Below, piece after piece: positions 42,985 to 49,163 of a stretch of 64,000 nt of DNA. The first letter of the stretch is position 1; every line of letters begins with the position of its first letter. The stretch comes from Rhodospirillaceae bacterium. GTDB lineage: Bacteria > Pseudomonadota > Alphaproteobacteria > Bin65. A model generated the notes under the pieces. It had not been told where the DNA came from. It ran no database searches and was given only the letters and a program-made list of their open reading frames with translations. The stretch is taken from positions 124,001 through 188,000 of the forward strand of contig WTGH01000024.1 of assembly GCA_011523655.1 (NCBI GenBank), read 5' to 3'. The position numbers and the translations under genes were made by a program.

Positions 42985-43842
42985 ATGCGTTTGTGCCGCT
43001 ACAACGACAACCGCCTCGGCCTGGTCGAGGGGGACCGGATCGCCGACGTGACCGCCGCGCTGGACGCCATCCCGGCGGCGTCGTGGCCGCTGCCGCCCGG
43101 CGACCTGCTGATCCGGCATCTGGATGCGGTGTGCGCCCGCGCGGCCGAGGTTGCATCCGGCGCCGGGCGGATCGCCGTGGCCGACGCCCGCTTCCTCAGC
43201 CCGGTCGCCAACCCGACCAAGGTGATCGGGATTCCGGTCAACTACCAGCTCCATATCGACGAGGCGATGGAGGACACGGGCCTCTCGGCCGGCAACCGGA
43301 TCCTGAAGATCGAACAGGCCGGGCCGTTCCTGAAGGCCTGCTCCGCGCTGGTCGGTCCGTCCGAGGGCGTGGCGCTCCGTTTCCCGGACCGGCGCAACGA
43401 TCACGAGGTCGAGCTGGCGGCGATCATCGGCAGGACCGCCGACCGGGTACCGATGGAAGGCGCGCTCGACCATATCGCCGCCTACGCCATCGGCCTCGAC
43501 ATGACGGTGCGCGGCAGCGAGGACCGCTCCGTGCGCAAGAGCATCGACAGCTACGCCGTGCTCGGCCCCTGGCTGGTCACCGCCGACGAAATCGCCGATC
43601 CCGACAGTCTCGATCTCGAAATCCGGGTGAACGGCGAGGTCCGGCAGAAATCCAACACGCGCAACATGATCTTTGCGGTCGCGCGGCTGATCGAATTCTG
43701 CTCCGCCTTCTACACCCTGCATCCCGGCGACGTCATCATGACCGGCACGCCCGAGGGCGTCGGGCCGGTCGAGGCCGGCGACACGATGCGCTGCACGGTC
43801 GAGGGGATCGGGTCGATGGACGTGCCCGTGCGCAATGCATAG
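42985..43842 (+). CDS. Fumarylacetoacetate hydrolase family protein
   Basis: A 285-residue FAH-fold enzyme. The metal site is in NDHEVELAAIIG (the two Glu, about 144-155), with the family strands AYAIGLDMTVRGSED (about 164-178) and the end HPGDVIMTGTPEGVGPV. Members cleave or isomerise 2-oxo or diketo acids in aromatic-acid or amino-acid catabolism. Co-transcribed with the MarR gene, which implies control of this step by a small-molecule ligand. Confidence 0.87.
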   Translation: MRLCRYNDNRLGLVEGDRIADVTAALDAIPAASWPLPPGDLLIRHLDAVCARAAEVASGAGRIAVADARFLSPVANPTKVIGIPVNYQLHIDEAMEDTGLSAGNRILKIEQAGPFLKACSALVGPSEGVALRFPDRRNDHEVELAAIIGRTADRVPMEGALDHIAAYAIGLDMTVRGSEDRSVRKSIDSYAVLGPWLVTADEIADPDSLDLEIRVNGEVRQKSNTRNMIFAVARLIEFCSAFYTLHPGDVIMTGTPEGVGPVEAGDTMRCTVEGIGSMDVPVRNA

Positions 43843-44198
43843 TCGGTAGGCGGACGCTCTGCTTTCCCTCCCCCTCTTTAGAGGGGGAGGTCAGGTGGGG
43901 GTGCAGTAGCGTCAGGCACGGCCTTACCGGCGCGCGGACACCCCCATCGACCTCGCTGCGCTCGGCCACTTCCCCCTCTGAAGAGGGGGAAGGATACGGC
44001 GCCTGGCCCGCCATTATTCCAGAGCATGGCAAATTCTTTCGGGCCCCTTGAAGCCGGACCGATAATCCCCACATGAACCCTGCTCCGGACGCCGAATCCG
44101 GGTTCGGAGCCTGTCAAATCCGGCCGTCGACCATGGTGGTGGCGGCCCTGCGCCCCGGCCATCGGGGCCGATCACATTGCTTCGAAGGAGGATGTGCA
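43843..44198. other. 356-bp gap with dispersed palindromic repeat
   Basis: No gene. It holds the paired hairpins described separately (43867-43991), and near 44100-44180 a region with no further signal seen up to the GAAGGAGGATG ribosome site of the heat-shock gene. Confidence 0.6.
43867..43991. repeat. Two C/G-rich hairpins, REP-like
   Basis: Hairpin one is a perfect 10-bp stem CCTCCCCCTC-TTTA-GAGGGGGAGG (43867-43890). Hairpin two is TTCCCCCTC-TGAA-GAGGGGGAA (43970-43991), and the parts between, GTGGGGGTG and CACCCCCAT, are also complementary. The block is therefore one large nested inverted repeat just after the FAH gene. It may act as a terminator or a mobile palindromic element. Confidence 0.75.
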
Positions 44199-44660
44199 AT
44201 GACCCGTCTCGACTTTACCCCCCTGTTCCGCTCCACCGTCGGTTTCGACCGCGTCTCGCGCCTGCTCGAAGCGGCGATGAACGAGAATGCCGGCGCCGCG
44301 GCGTCCTACCCGCCCTACAATATCGAGAAGCTGTCCGACGACGCCTACCGCATCGTCATGGCGGTCGCCGGCTTCGGCGAGGAGGATATCGCCGTCACGG
44401 TGAAGGAGAACACGCTGTTCGTCGAAGGCCGCGTCGGCGGCAAGGACGACGGCGCGCGCTATCTGCACCGCGGCATCGCCGGCCGCGCCTTCGAGCGGCG
44501 CTTCGACCTGGCCGAGCATATCCAGGTCGAGGGCGCGTCGCTGGAGAACGGCCTGCTGGTCATCGACCTGCGCCGGGAAATCCCGGAAGCGCTGAAGCCG
44601 CGGACCATCGCGATCAAGTCCGCCGGTTCCCCGAAGGCGATCGGCAAGAAGGCGGCGTAG
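44199..44660 (+). CDS. Small heat-shock protein Hsp20
   Basis: A 153-residue alpha-crystallin-domain chaperone. YNIEKLSDDAYRIVMAVAGFGEEDIAVTVKENTLFVEGRV begins the domain and YLHRGIAGRAFERRFDLAEHI is the conserved region before the terminal beta strand (NGLLVIDLRREIPEALKP). The C-terminal IxI-like motif is TIAIK. ATG at 44199 has GGAGGA six bases upstream. Followed by the hairpin terminator at 44698 and the duplicated SOS-box unit. Confidence 0.93.
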   Translation: MTRLDFTPLFRSTVGFDRVSRLLEAAMNENAGAAASYPPYNIEKLSDDAYRIVMAVAGFGEEDIAVTVKENTLFVEGRVGGKDDGARYLHRGIAGRAFERRFDLAEHIQVEGASLENGLLVIDLRREIPEALKPRTIAIKSAGSPKAIGKKAA

Positions 44661-44697
44661 CCCCTTTCCCCTCCCGATCGCGGAATGCAAACGCCGG

Positions 44698-44733
44698 CCG
44701 CCCGGGCAACCGGGCGGCTAGTTGCGTTTTCGC
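44698..44733 (+). terminator. Hairpin with GCAA loop after hsp20
   Basis: Stem CCGCCCGG/CCGGGCGG (8 bp) closed by the GCAA tetraloop, followed by TAGTTGCGTTTTCGC; 38 bases after the hsp20 stop. The T run is interrupted, so termination efficiency is uncertain. Copy B of the duplication has the same stem at 47098. Confidence 0.5.
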
Positions 44734-44809
44734 GCCGGGAGTCCGCGCTGGAATCCGGGTGGGAGGCCGCCGCTGCGGGACGCCGGCCCGGGTCCCACCC
44801 GAAAGGGGC

Positions 44810-44841
44810 TTGACTCCGACGTGATAGAACAATATATGAAC
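44810..44841 (+). promoter_or_regulatory. SOS-box promoter, copy A
   Basis: TTGACT (44810-44815), 17 bases, TATATG (44833-44838), overlapped by GAACAATATATGAAC (GAAC-N7-GAAC, 44827-44841), the alphaproteobacterial LexA box. The box covers the -10, so LexA would block transcription. Confidence 0.7.
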
Positions 44842-44843
44842 AA

Positions 44844-44894
44844 ATGAGTAAAGGCTCCAAGCAGCCGGCGACAAAAAGGGGCGCAACAGACTGA
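44844..44894 (+). CDS. Possible leaderless mini-ORF after the SOS promoter, copy A
   Basis: A 16-codon frame MSKGSKQPATKRGATD starts at about the expected transcription start of the SOS promoter (leaderless). The aligned frame in copy B also begins MS and shares PATK. Either a small SOS peptide or the remnant of a lost gene; low confidence. Confidence 0.25.
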   Translation: MSKGSKQPATKRGATD

Positions 44895-44982
44895 TCTTTT
44901 CATTTTCTCTTTGCCGGAAAATGGCGCAAATCAGTAGCTTACGTGAGAGAAAAATGAACGGTCGCAAAAAAATAGGAATTTT

Positions 44983-45014
44983 TTGGTAGCGTTTCACTTT
45001 GCAATTGCAGGTGC
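44983..45014. repeat. Left terminal inverted repeat of the IS1-like element
   Basis: Reads TTGGTAGCGTTTCACTTTGC and on to GGTGC; 26 of 32 bases match the complement of the right end. Confidence 0.7.
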
Positions 45015-45156
45015 TGATCGCGGGTTCATCGCAGACAGGTGAGCGACGCTCATCTGGTACGGCCGTGTCGTGTGACTATATTTTATGCGTAGACCCGTAC
45101 CGTAAGGCTTGCTATGGGCTGAACGGACTTCTAGGGTGATTCGTGTCAAGCAACGC

Positions 45157-45185
45157 CAACATGTAGGTTTTAGGCATACATGTTG
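45157..45185. promoter_or_regulatory. Operator-like inverted repeat CAACATGTA-N11-TACATGTTG
   Basis: Two perfect 9-bp arms around 11 bases, immediately followed by the palindrome TTGTACAA (45183-45190). It lies 19 bases upstream of a mini-ORF and about 75 before the cargo operon, a plausible self-regulation site. Confidence 0.5.
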
Positions 45186-45203
45186 TACAAAGGAGGATCG
45201 ATC

Positions 45204-45236
45204 ATGATGCGTAACAAAAAGCAGGGGGCAGGCTGA
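45204..45236 (+). CDS. Possible 10-residue leader peptide
   Basis: ATG ATG CGT AAC AAA AAG CAG GGG GCA GGC, stop (MMRNKKQGAG), with a perfect AAGGAGGA ribosome site 7 bases before. It lies between the operator-like repeat and the first cargo gene. It may be a leader or chance. Confidence 0.3.
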   Translation: MMRNKKQGAG

Positions 45237-45258
45237 CAGCCGCCATGCGAGACTAAGC

Positions 45259-45477
45259 ATGGCAAAAGGCCCTAGGGGCGAGCGACGCCCGGCTGACGTG
45301 ATCGGCTGTGCCGTGACCGTCGCCAAGATTGCCACAGTCGAAATTGAAGACATGCGGTTGAAGCAATCTGCCAAGCGGAAGAACGGTTTGGCGAGAGCGG
45401 AGGCACGCTCGGTTGGAGTAGCGCTGAAAGAGCGTTCTGAGACTCCGTGCGCGGCCGCAAACACGAGATGGAGGTGA
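45259..45477 (+). CDS. Cargo gene 1: small basic protein of the GERRPADVIG type
   Basis: A 72-residue protein starting MAKGPRGERRPADVIGCAV and ending in AAANTRWR. The opening resembles a family of small basic alphaproteobacterial proteins that begin (G)xKRPADVIGxAVxVxxIATGE and end in an AARW-like motif; here the middle is shortened and slightly diverged, so it may be degenerate. Function unknown, possibly nucleic-acid-binding. It is followed after 5 bases by the next cargo gene, whose GGAGGTGA ribosome site overlaps its stop. Confidence 0.55.
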   Translation: MAKGPRGERRPADVIGCAVTVAKIATVEIEDMRLKQSAKRKNGLARAEARSVGVALKERSETPCAAANTRWR

Positions 45478-45482
45478 CTGCA

Positions 45483-45782
45483 ATGCAACAAGTCACTGTG
45501 CTCTACAAGTATGTAGATGGAGCGCATTTCTTCGTCTCTGACGACGAGAAAACGCTCGGACTTTGTGTCGCGCATAAAGACCCTGTGAAAGCGTTTGAGG
45601 GGGTCAGCGTGGCATTAGAAAAACTTTTCAAAGAGAATCATGGAGAGGATACGGTCTTCGTTCCGGCCCTTTCCCTGCACGAATTCCAACGCTGGTTTGT
45701 GCATCGGAGTGAGGAGGCTCTTTCGCGTCCCAGTCCAGGGACCGCCGGGGTATTTCCTTGGTCAATGGCTGTGGCGGCATAA
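45483..45782 (+). CDS. Cargo gene 2: hypothetical 99-residue protein
   Basis: MQQVTVLYKYVDGAHFFVSDDEK, then a helix (VKAFEGVSVALEKLFKENHG) and a further strand (TVFVPALSL). The beta-beta-beta-alpha order recalls a HicB-like antitoxin fold, but no HicA partner is evident and no motif is decisive. Start chosen for the excellent GGAGGTGA ribosome site 5 bases away. Its stop overlaps the next start (TAATG), so translation is coupled. Codon usage is AT-richer than in the chromosome around it. Confidence 0.65.
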   Translation: MQQVTVLYKYVDGAHFFVSDDEKTLGLCVAHKDPVKAFEGVSVALEKLFKENHGEDTVFVPALSLHEFQRWFVHRSEEALSRPSPGTAGVFPWSMAVAA

Positions 45783-46036
45783 TGGACGTGCCTACTCCTG
45801 CCGAAGCGGTCATTACACGAATCGTTTCGCAAAACTGTAAACGAAGGGGAGACTTGGATGATGAAGTCTCCCTATATTTTTCAGTGCCTTATCGGAATGT
45901 GGATTGGCTGTTTACAATCCCACAGCCTCTTGAAGAGGATGGATACACACAAGCCCAGCTAGATGTGATTGAGGTGCAGCTTGCTCGTATGGGGCTGGAC
46001 CTACTGCCTCTCGACATTAACATGTTCATAAACTGA
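45782..46036 (+). CDS. Cargo gene 3: hypothetical 84-residue protein
   Basis: MDVPTPAEAVITRIVSQNCKRRGDL, then SLYFSVPYRNVDWLFTIPQP and an amphipathic end (EEDGYTQAQLDVIEVQLARMGLDLL). No family recognised. Begins one base inside the previous stop codon (TAATG). The tight coupling to cargo gene 2 suggests a two-component system, such as a toxin-antitoxin or anti-phage pair, but nothing shows activity. Confidence 0.6.
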   Translation: MDVPTPAEAVITRIVSQNCKRRGDLDDEVSLYFSVPYRNVDWLFTIPQPLEEDGYTQAQLDVIEVQLARMGLDLLPLDINMFIN

Positions 46037-46079
46037 AAATAATGCCAAAAAAATAGCTTGCTACTCCCATATCAAGGGT

Positions 46080-46328
46080 ATGAACAAGCTGTCCACACAA
46101 AAACGCGTCCAAATCTTGAATTTGCTGGTCGAGGATATGCCCATGCGAACGGCTAGCTGGATTGCAGGCGTCTCAATCAACACTGTCACGAAGCAGATGA
46201 TTAATGTCGGTCAGGCATGCACATTCTATCACCGTGAGGCGGAGCTGGCCTGCAACCTACAAAAAGCACGCACCCGCAATTTCAACCTGAGACACTACCA
46301 ATTCCCGCCTATAGATCGGGCGCGGTGA
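46080..46328 (+). pseudogene. IS1-like transposase, N-terminal remnant
   Basis: MNKLSTQKRVQILNLLVEDMPMRTASWIAGVSINTVTK is the helix-turn-helix start of IS1-like transposases (MNKL...KRVQIL...SINTVTKLL). After about residue 48 the similarity ends and the frame runs through the right inverted repeat. The catalytic DDE domain is missing, so this is an internally deleted, dead transposase. Its position at the right end of the element supports that the cargo displaced or was inserted into an IS. Confidence 0.7.
46270..46301. repeat. Right terminal inverted repeat of the IS1-like element
   Basis: Ends ACACTACCAA; complement of the left end at 26 of 32 positions. It lies 7 bases before the stop codon of the first CoA-transferase B copy. 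Confidence 0.7.
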
Positions 46329-46989
46329 GCGTCCGCCAATCGTCGGCGAGACGCAGGCGCGCCTCGGCCTTGTCCTGCAGGCTGGCGAGGTCGATGCCGT
46401 CGATCATCTCGCGCACCGCCGGGCCGTCTTCGGCGATGTCGATCACGGCATAATCGGAATAGATCCGGTTCACGCAGCGCTGCCCGGTGAGCGGATAGGT
46501 GCAGCGATCCAGGATCTTGGGCGCGCCCTGCCGGGTGCACAGCTCCATCATCACATAGATGCCGCGGGAGCCCATCGCGAGATCCATGGCGCCGCCGATC
46601 GCCGGCAGCCGGCTGTCGTCGCCGGTCGACCAGTTCGCCAGGTCGCCCGCGGCCGAGACCTGGTAGGCGCCGAGCACGCAGAGGTCGAGATGGCCGCCGC
46701 GCACCATGGCGAAGCTGTCGGTATGGTGGAAGTAGGAACCGCCGTCGACCAGCGTCACCGGCTTCTTGCCGGCGTTGATCAGGTCCCAGTCCTCTTCGCC
46801 CTCCGCCGGGGACGGGCCGAGACCGAGAATGCCGTTCTCGCTGTGCAGCATGACCTCGCGGTCGTCGGGCAGGTAGTTCGCGACCATTTCGGGCATGCCG
46901 ATGCCCAGGTTGACATAGGCCCCGTCGGGAATGTCCTGGGCGATGCGCCAGGCGATCTGCGGCCGGCTCAGCGGTTGTGCCATGCTCAT
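46309..46989 (-). CDS. 3-oxoacid CoA-transferase subunit B, copy 1
   Basis: A 226-residue B subunit of the SCOT/PcaIJ-type CoA transferases. The catalytic Glu is in SENGILGLGP (about residue 48), and IGMPEMVANYLP and SRGIYVMMELCTRQGAPKI fit the family. It is nearly identical to copy 2 (47644-48324); differences cluster in the last 80 codons. Its partner A-subunit gene upstream is truncated (47097), so this copy can only pair with the intact A subunit from copy 2. May be expressed from element or upstream promoters. Confidence 0.9.
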   Translation of the reverse strand: MSMAQPLSRPQIAWRIAQDIPDGAYVNLGIGMPEMVANYLPDDREVMLHSENGILGLGPSPAEGEEDWDLINAGKKPVTLVDGGSYFHHTDSFAMVRGGHLDLCVLGAYQVSAAGDLANWSTGDDSRLPAIGGAMDLAMGSRGIYVMMELCTRQGAPKILDRCTYPLTGQRCVNRIYSDYAVIDIAEDGPAVREMIDGIDLASLQDKAEARLRLADDWRTLTAPDL

Positions 46990-47097
46990 CGGTCCACCTT
47001 GACGACCGCGTCGACGAAGATGCCGCGCGTAACGATCCGTTCGGGGTCCAGCCCGCCGCCGCCGTGGATTTCGTCGATCTCGGCGACGGTGCGCCGG
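46986..47097 (-). pseudogene. 3-oxoacid CoA-transferase subunit A, 3' fragment
   Basis: The last 37 codons of the A subunit, overlapping the B-subunit start by ATGA as in the intact pair, then broken off at 47097 where the duplicated unit begins. The break lies inside CGCCGGCCG, a 9-bp sequence present in the intact gene at 48427 and at the start of unit A at 44692. Confidence 0.85.
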
Positions 47098-47144
47098 CCG
47101 CCCGGGCAACCGGGCGGCCGGTTGCATTATCGCGCCGGGAGGGC

Positions 47145-47176
47145 TTGACTCCGACGTAAAAGAACATTATATGAAC
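47145..47176 (+). promoter_or_regulatory. SOS-box promoter, copy B
   Basis: TTGACT (47145-47150), 17 bases, TATATG (47168-47173), with GAACATTATATGAAC (GAAC-N7-GAAC, 47162-47176) overlapping the -10. Same geometry as copy A, with only spacer changes. Confidence 0.7.
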
Positions 47177-47178
47177 AA

Positions 47179-47262
47179 ATGAGCGAGACGTCGGCCTGCC
47201 CGGCGACAAAAGAGGTTTATGCCGTTGGGTATGCAGCGCCGGATCTCCCTCCAACGGTGTGA
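47179..47262 (+). CDS. Possible leaderless mini-ORF after the SOS promoter, copy B
   Basis: A 27-codon frame beginning MSETSACPATKEVYAVGY from an ATG three bases after the SOS box. It shares MS and PATK with the frame in copy A. Could be a small SOS peptide or a truncated gene start. Confidence 0.25.
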   Translation: MSETSACPATKEVYAVGYAAPDLPPTV

Positions 47263-47321
47263 GGAAGCAGGTGATATCTGCAAGGGTCGATCGTTCGTCG
47301 ATGCCCGGAAAGACACCAATT

Positions 47322-47446
47322 TTGCCGCCCCGGACTTGATCCGGGGCCCAGGAGCGACCCAAAGTCCCTGTCCTGTGGCCCCTTCGACAGGCTCAGGGCA
47401 GGCTCCTGGACCCCGGATCGTCGCTGCGCTCCGTCCGGGGCGGCAA
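47322..47446. repeat. Nested palindromic repeat, 14-bp perfect ends
   Basis: The ends TTGCCGCCCCGGAC and GTCCGGGGCGGCAA are exact complements, with further pairing inside (GATCCGGGGCCCAGGAGC against GGCTCCTGGACCCCGGATC). Its centre contains CCCTTCGACAGGCTCAGGG, the core of the repeat at 19543. It is a dispersed palindromic element nested into another. Confidence 0.8.
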
Positions 47447-47643
47447 TGGAGGGGCAATTTGCGGCATCGGCTGTCGGTGCTGCGGCGGGCCACGAACGCC
47501 CGGTCACGGACACAGGTGCAAAAAAACACGGTAGATAGACCGGTCGTTCTTTTCTGCCCCCGGATCAAGAAAACGGCGGAAATCCGCGGTAAACGCACCA
47601 AGTGGGTAAATGAACGATCATAAAAGAATGTAGGAATTTATAG

Positions 47644-48324
47644 CTATAACACCGGCGCAGTCAGCGTCCGCCAGTCTTCGGCAAGCCGGAGCGGCGCCTC
47701 GGCCTTGTCCTGCAGGCCGGCGAGATCGATGCCGTCGATCATCTCGCGCACCGCAGGGCCGTCTTCGGCGATGTCGATCACGGCATAGTCGGAATAGATC
47801 CGGTTTACGCAGCGCTGCCCGGTGAGCGGATAGGTGCAGCGGTCGAGGATCTTGGGCGCGCCCTGCCGGGTGCACAACTCCATCATCACATAGATACCGC
47901 GGGAGCCCATCGCGAGATCCATGGCGCCGCCGATCGCCGGCAGCCGGCTGTCGTCGCCGGTCGACCAGTTCGCCAGGTCGCCCGCGGCCGAGACCTGGTA
48001 GGCGCCGAGCACGCAGAGGTCGAGATGGCCGCCGCGCACCATGGCGAAGCTGTCGGTATGGTGGAAGTAGGAACCGCCGTCGACCAGCGTCACCGGCTTC
48101 TTGCCGGCGTTGATCAGGTCCCAGTCCTCTTCGCCCTCCGCCGGGGACGGGCCGAGACCGAGAATGCCGTTCTCGCTGTGCAGCATGACCTCGCGGTCGT
48201 CGGGCAGGTAGTTCGCGACCATTTCGGGCATGCCGATGCCCAGGTTGACATAGGCCCCGTCGGGAATGTCCTGGGCGATGCGCCAGGCGATCTGCGGCCG
48301 GCTCAGCGGTTGTGCCATGCTCAT
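47644..48324 (-). CDS. 3-oxoacid CoA-transferase subunit B, copy 2
   Basis: A 226-residue B subunit, full length with the catalytic-Glu motif SENGILGLGP. The start codon overlaps the end of the A subunit by four bases (ATGA), so the two subunits are translated together. These enzymes transfer CoA from succinyl-CoA to acetoacetate (SCOT) or 3-oxoadipate (PcaIJ); the sequence does not decide which. This copy and the A gene form the intact operon. Confidence 0.93.
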   Translation of the reverse strand: MSMAQPLSRPQIAWRIAQDIPDGAYVNLGIGMPEMVANYLPDDREVMLHSENGILGLGPSPAEGEEDWDLINAGKKPVTLVDGGSYFHHTDSFAMVRGGHLDLCVLGAYQVSAAGDLANWSTGDDSRLPAIGGAMDLAMGSRGIYVMMELCTRQGAPKILDRCTYPLTGQRCVNRIYSDYAVIDIAEDGPAVREMIDGIDLAGLQDKAEAPLRLAEDWRTLTAPVL

Positions 48325-48986
48325 CGGTCCACCTTGACGACCGCGTCGACGAAGATGCCGGGGGTCACGATCCGTTCGGGGTCCAGCCCGCCGCCGGCAT
48401 GGATTTCGTCGATCTCGGCGACGGTACGCCGGCCGGCCATGGCCATCGAGGGGCCGTAATTGCGCGCCGCCTTGCGGTAGGTCAGGTTGCCGAAACGGTC
48501 GGCGACATGCGCCTTGACCAGCGCGACGTCGCCCCGGATCGGCATTTCGAGCAGATAGTCCTTGCCGTCGATGCGCCGGACCTCCTTGCCGTCCGCGACC
48601 TGCGTTCCCACGCCGGTCGGTGTGTAGAAGCCGCCCAGCCCGGCGCCGCCGGCGCGGATGCGCTCGCTCAACGTCCCCTGGGGCACGACCTCGAGTTCGA
48701 TCTTGCCGGCAGCGTACAGCTCCGGGAAGACGACGCTGCCCACGCTGCGCGGGAACGAGCAGATCATCTTGCGCACCCGGCCCGCCGCCATGAGCGCCGC
48801 AATGCCGTGGCGGCCGACGCCGGCATTGTTGTTGACCAGCACGAGATCGCGCGCGCCCTGCTCGATCAGGCCTTCGACCAGGTCGTTCGGCACGCCGGCC
48901 TCGCCGAAGCCGCTGACCAGCACGGTCGAGCCGTCCTCGATGCCGTCGAGGGCGTCGGCCACGGAGCGGGCGATTTTGTCGATCAT
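48321..48986 (-). CDS. 3-oxoacid CoA-transferase subunit A
   Basis: A 221-residue A subunit. LVSGFGEAGVPNDLVEGLI, DLVLVNNNAGVGRHGIAAL and the CoA-pocket loop GGFYTPTGVGTQVADGKEV are intact. It is the partner for both B-subunit copies. The first gene of the intact operon. A 177-base region separates it from the convergently placed transporter gene downstream. Confidence 0.93.
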   Translation of the reverse strand: MIDKIARSVADALDGIEDGSTVLVSGFGEAGVPNDLVEGLIEQGARDLVLVNNNAGVGRHGIAALMAAGRVRKMICSFPRSVGSVVFPELYAAGKIELEVVPQGTLSERIRAGGAGLGGFYTPTGVGTQVADGKEVRRIDGKDYLLEMPIRGDVALVKAHVADRFGNLTYRKAARNYGPSMAMAGRRTVAEIDEIHAGGGLDPERIVTPGIFVDAVVKVDR

Positions 48987-49163
48987 GCAAATCCTGTGCT
49001 TCGCAGCAGAACGGCCGCGACCGGGGATGGCGCGTTAACGCCGGACCGCGATCCGGGGTTTTCCGGGCCGGCACCTTCTTTCTAGCCGACCGTTCGGGAA
49101 TTTTGCGCAATCTGGTGTCGCAGCCGCCGCCGATCAAACGAAGCGCGCGCCGGGCTCCCTCCC

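Larger units (their letters stand above)
44692..44982. repeat. Duplicated unit, copy A (hairpin, SOS-box promoter, mini-ORF, right-end motif)
   Basis: Shares the order hairpin CCGCCCGG-GCAA-CCGGGCGG, TTGACTCCGACGT, a SOS box, GCGACAAAA and a right end ATGAACGGTC...TAGGAATTT with copy B at 47092. Copy A has 63 extra bases (44742-44804) holding an inverted repeat CGGGTGGGA/TCCCACCCG. The copies were probably one sequence before a tandem duplication. Confidence 0.7.
44983..46301 (+). mobile_element. IS1-like transposable element with cargo genes, transposase truncated
   Basis: A 1,319-bp insertion, more AT-rich than its surroundings. Its ends, 44983-45014 and 46270-46301, are inverted repeats starting TTGGTAG(C/T)GT(T/C)TCA and identical at 26 of 32 positions. 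Inside are three closely spaced plus-strand genes and the N-terminal part of a transposase running into the right end. The DDE region is absent, so it cannot move by itself. No target duplication is clear: left flank GGAATTTT, right flank TTCCCGCC. The insertion lies between the right-end motif of duplicated unit A and the stop codon of the first CoA-transferase B gene, which is intact in copy B at the same place. Confidence 0.7.
47092..47643. repeat. Duplicated unit, copy B, with inserted palindromic repeats
   Basis: Left end is the same hairpin (47098-47117) and SOS-box promoter as copy A; right end ATGAACGATC...TAGGAATTT at about 47608-47637 directly abuts the stop codon of CoA-transferase B copy 2. 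Between them lies a nested inverted repeat (47322-47446). No gene longer than the mini-ORF is supported here. Confidence 0.7.

Noticed and set aside
44994..45575. 193-codon minus-strand frame across the cargo operon
   Set aside because: The plus strand has three frames with good ribosome sites and exact junctions, while this frame has none and opposes them.
44983..46301. Target-site duplication of the mobile element
   Set aside because: Left flank GGAATTTT and right flank TTCCCGCC do not match; any duplication has been lost or the ends are misjudged by a few bases.
46309..47127. Longer start for the first B-subunit copy
   Set aside because: The extra N-terminal codons translate the A-subunit fragment and the duplicated unit; the MSMAQPL start is identical to that of the intact copy.
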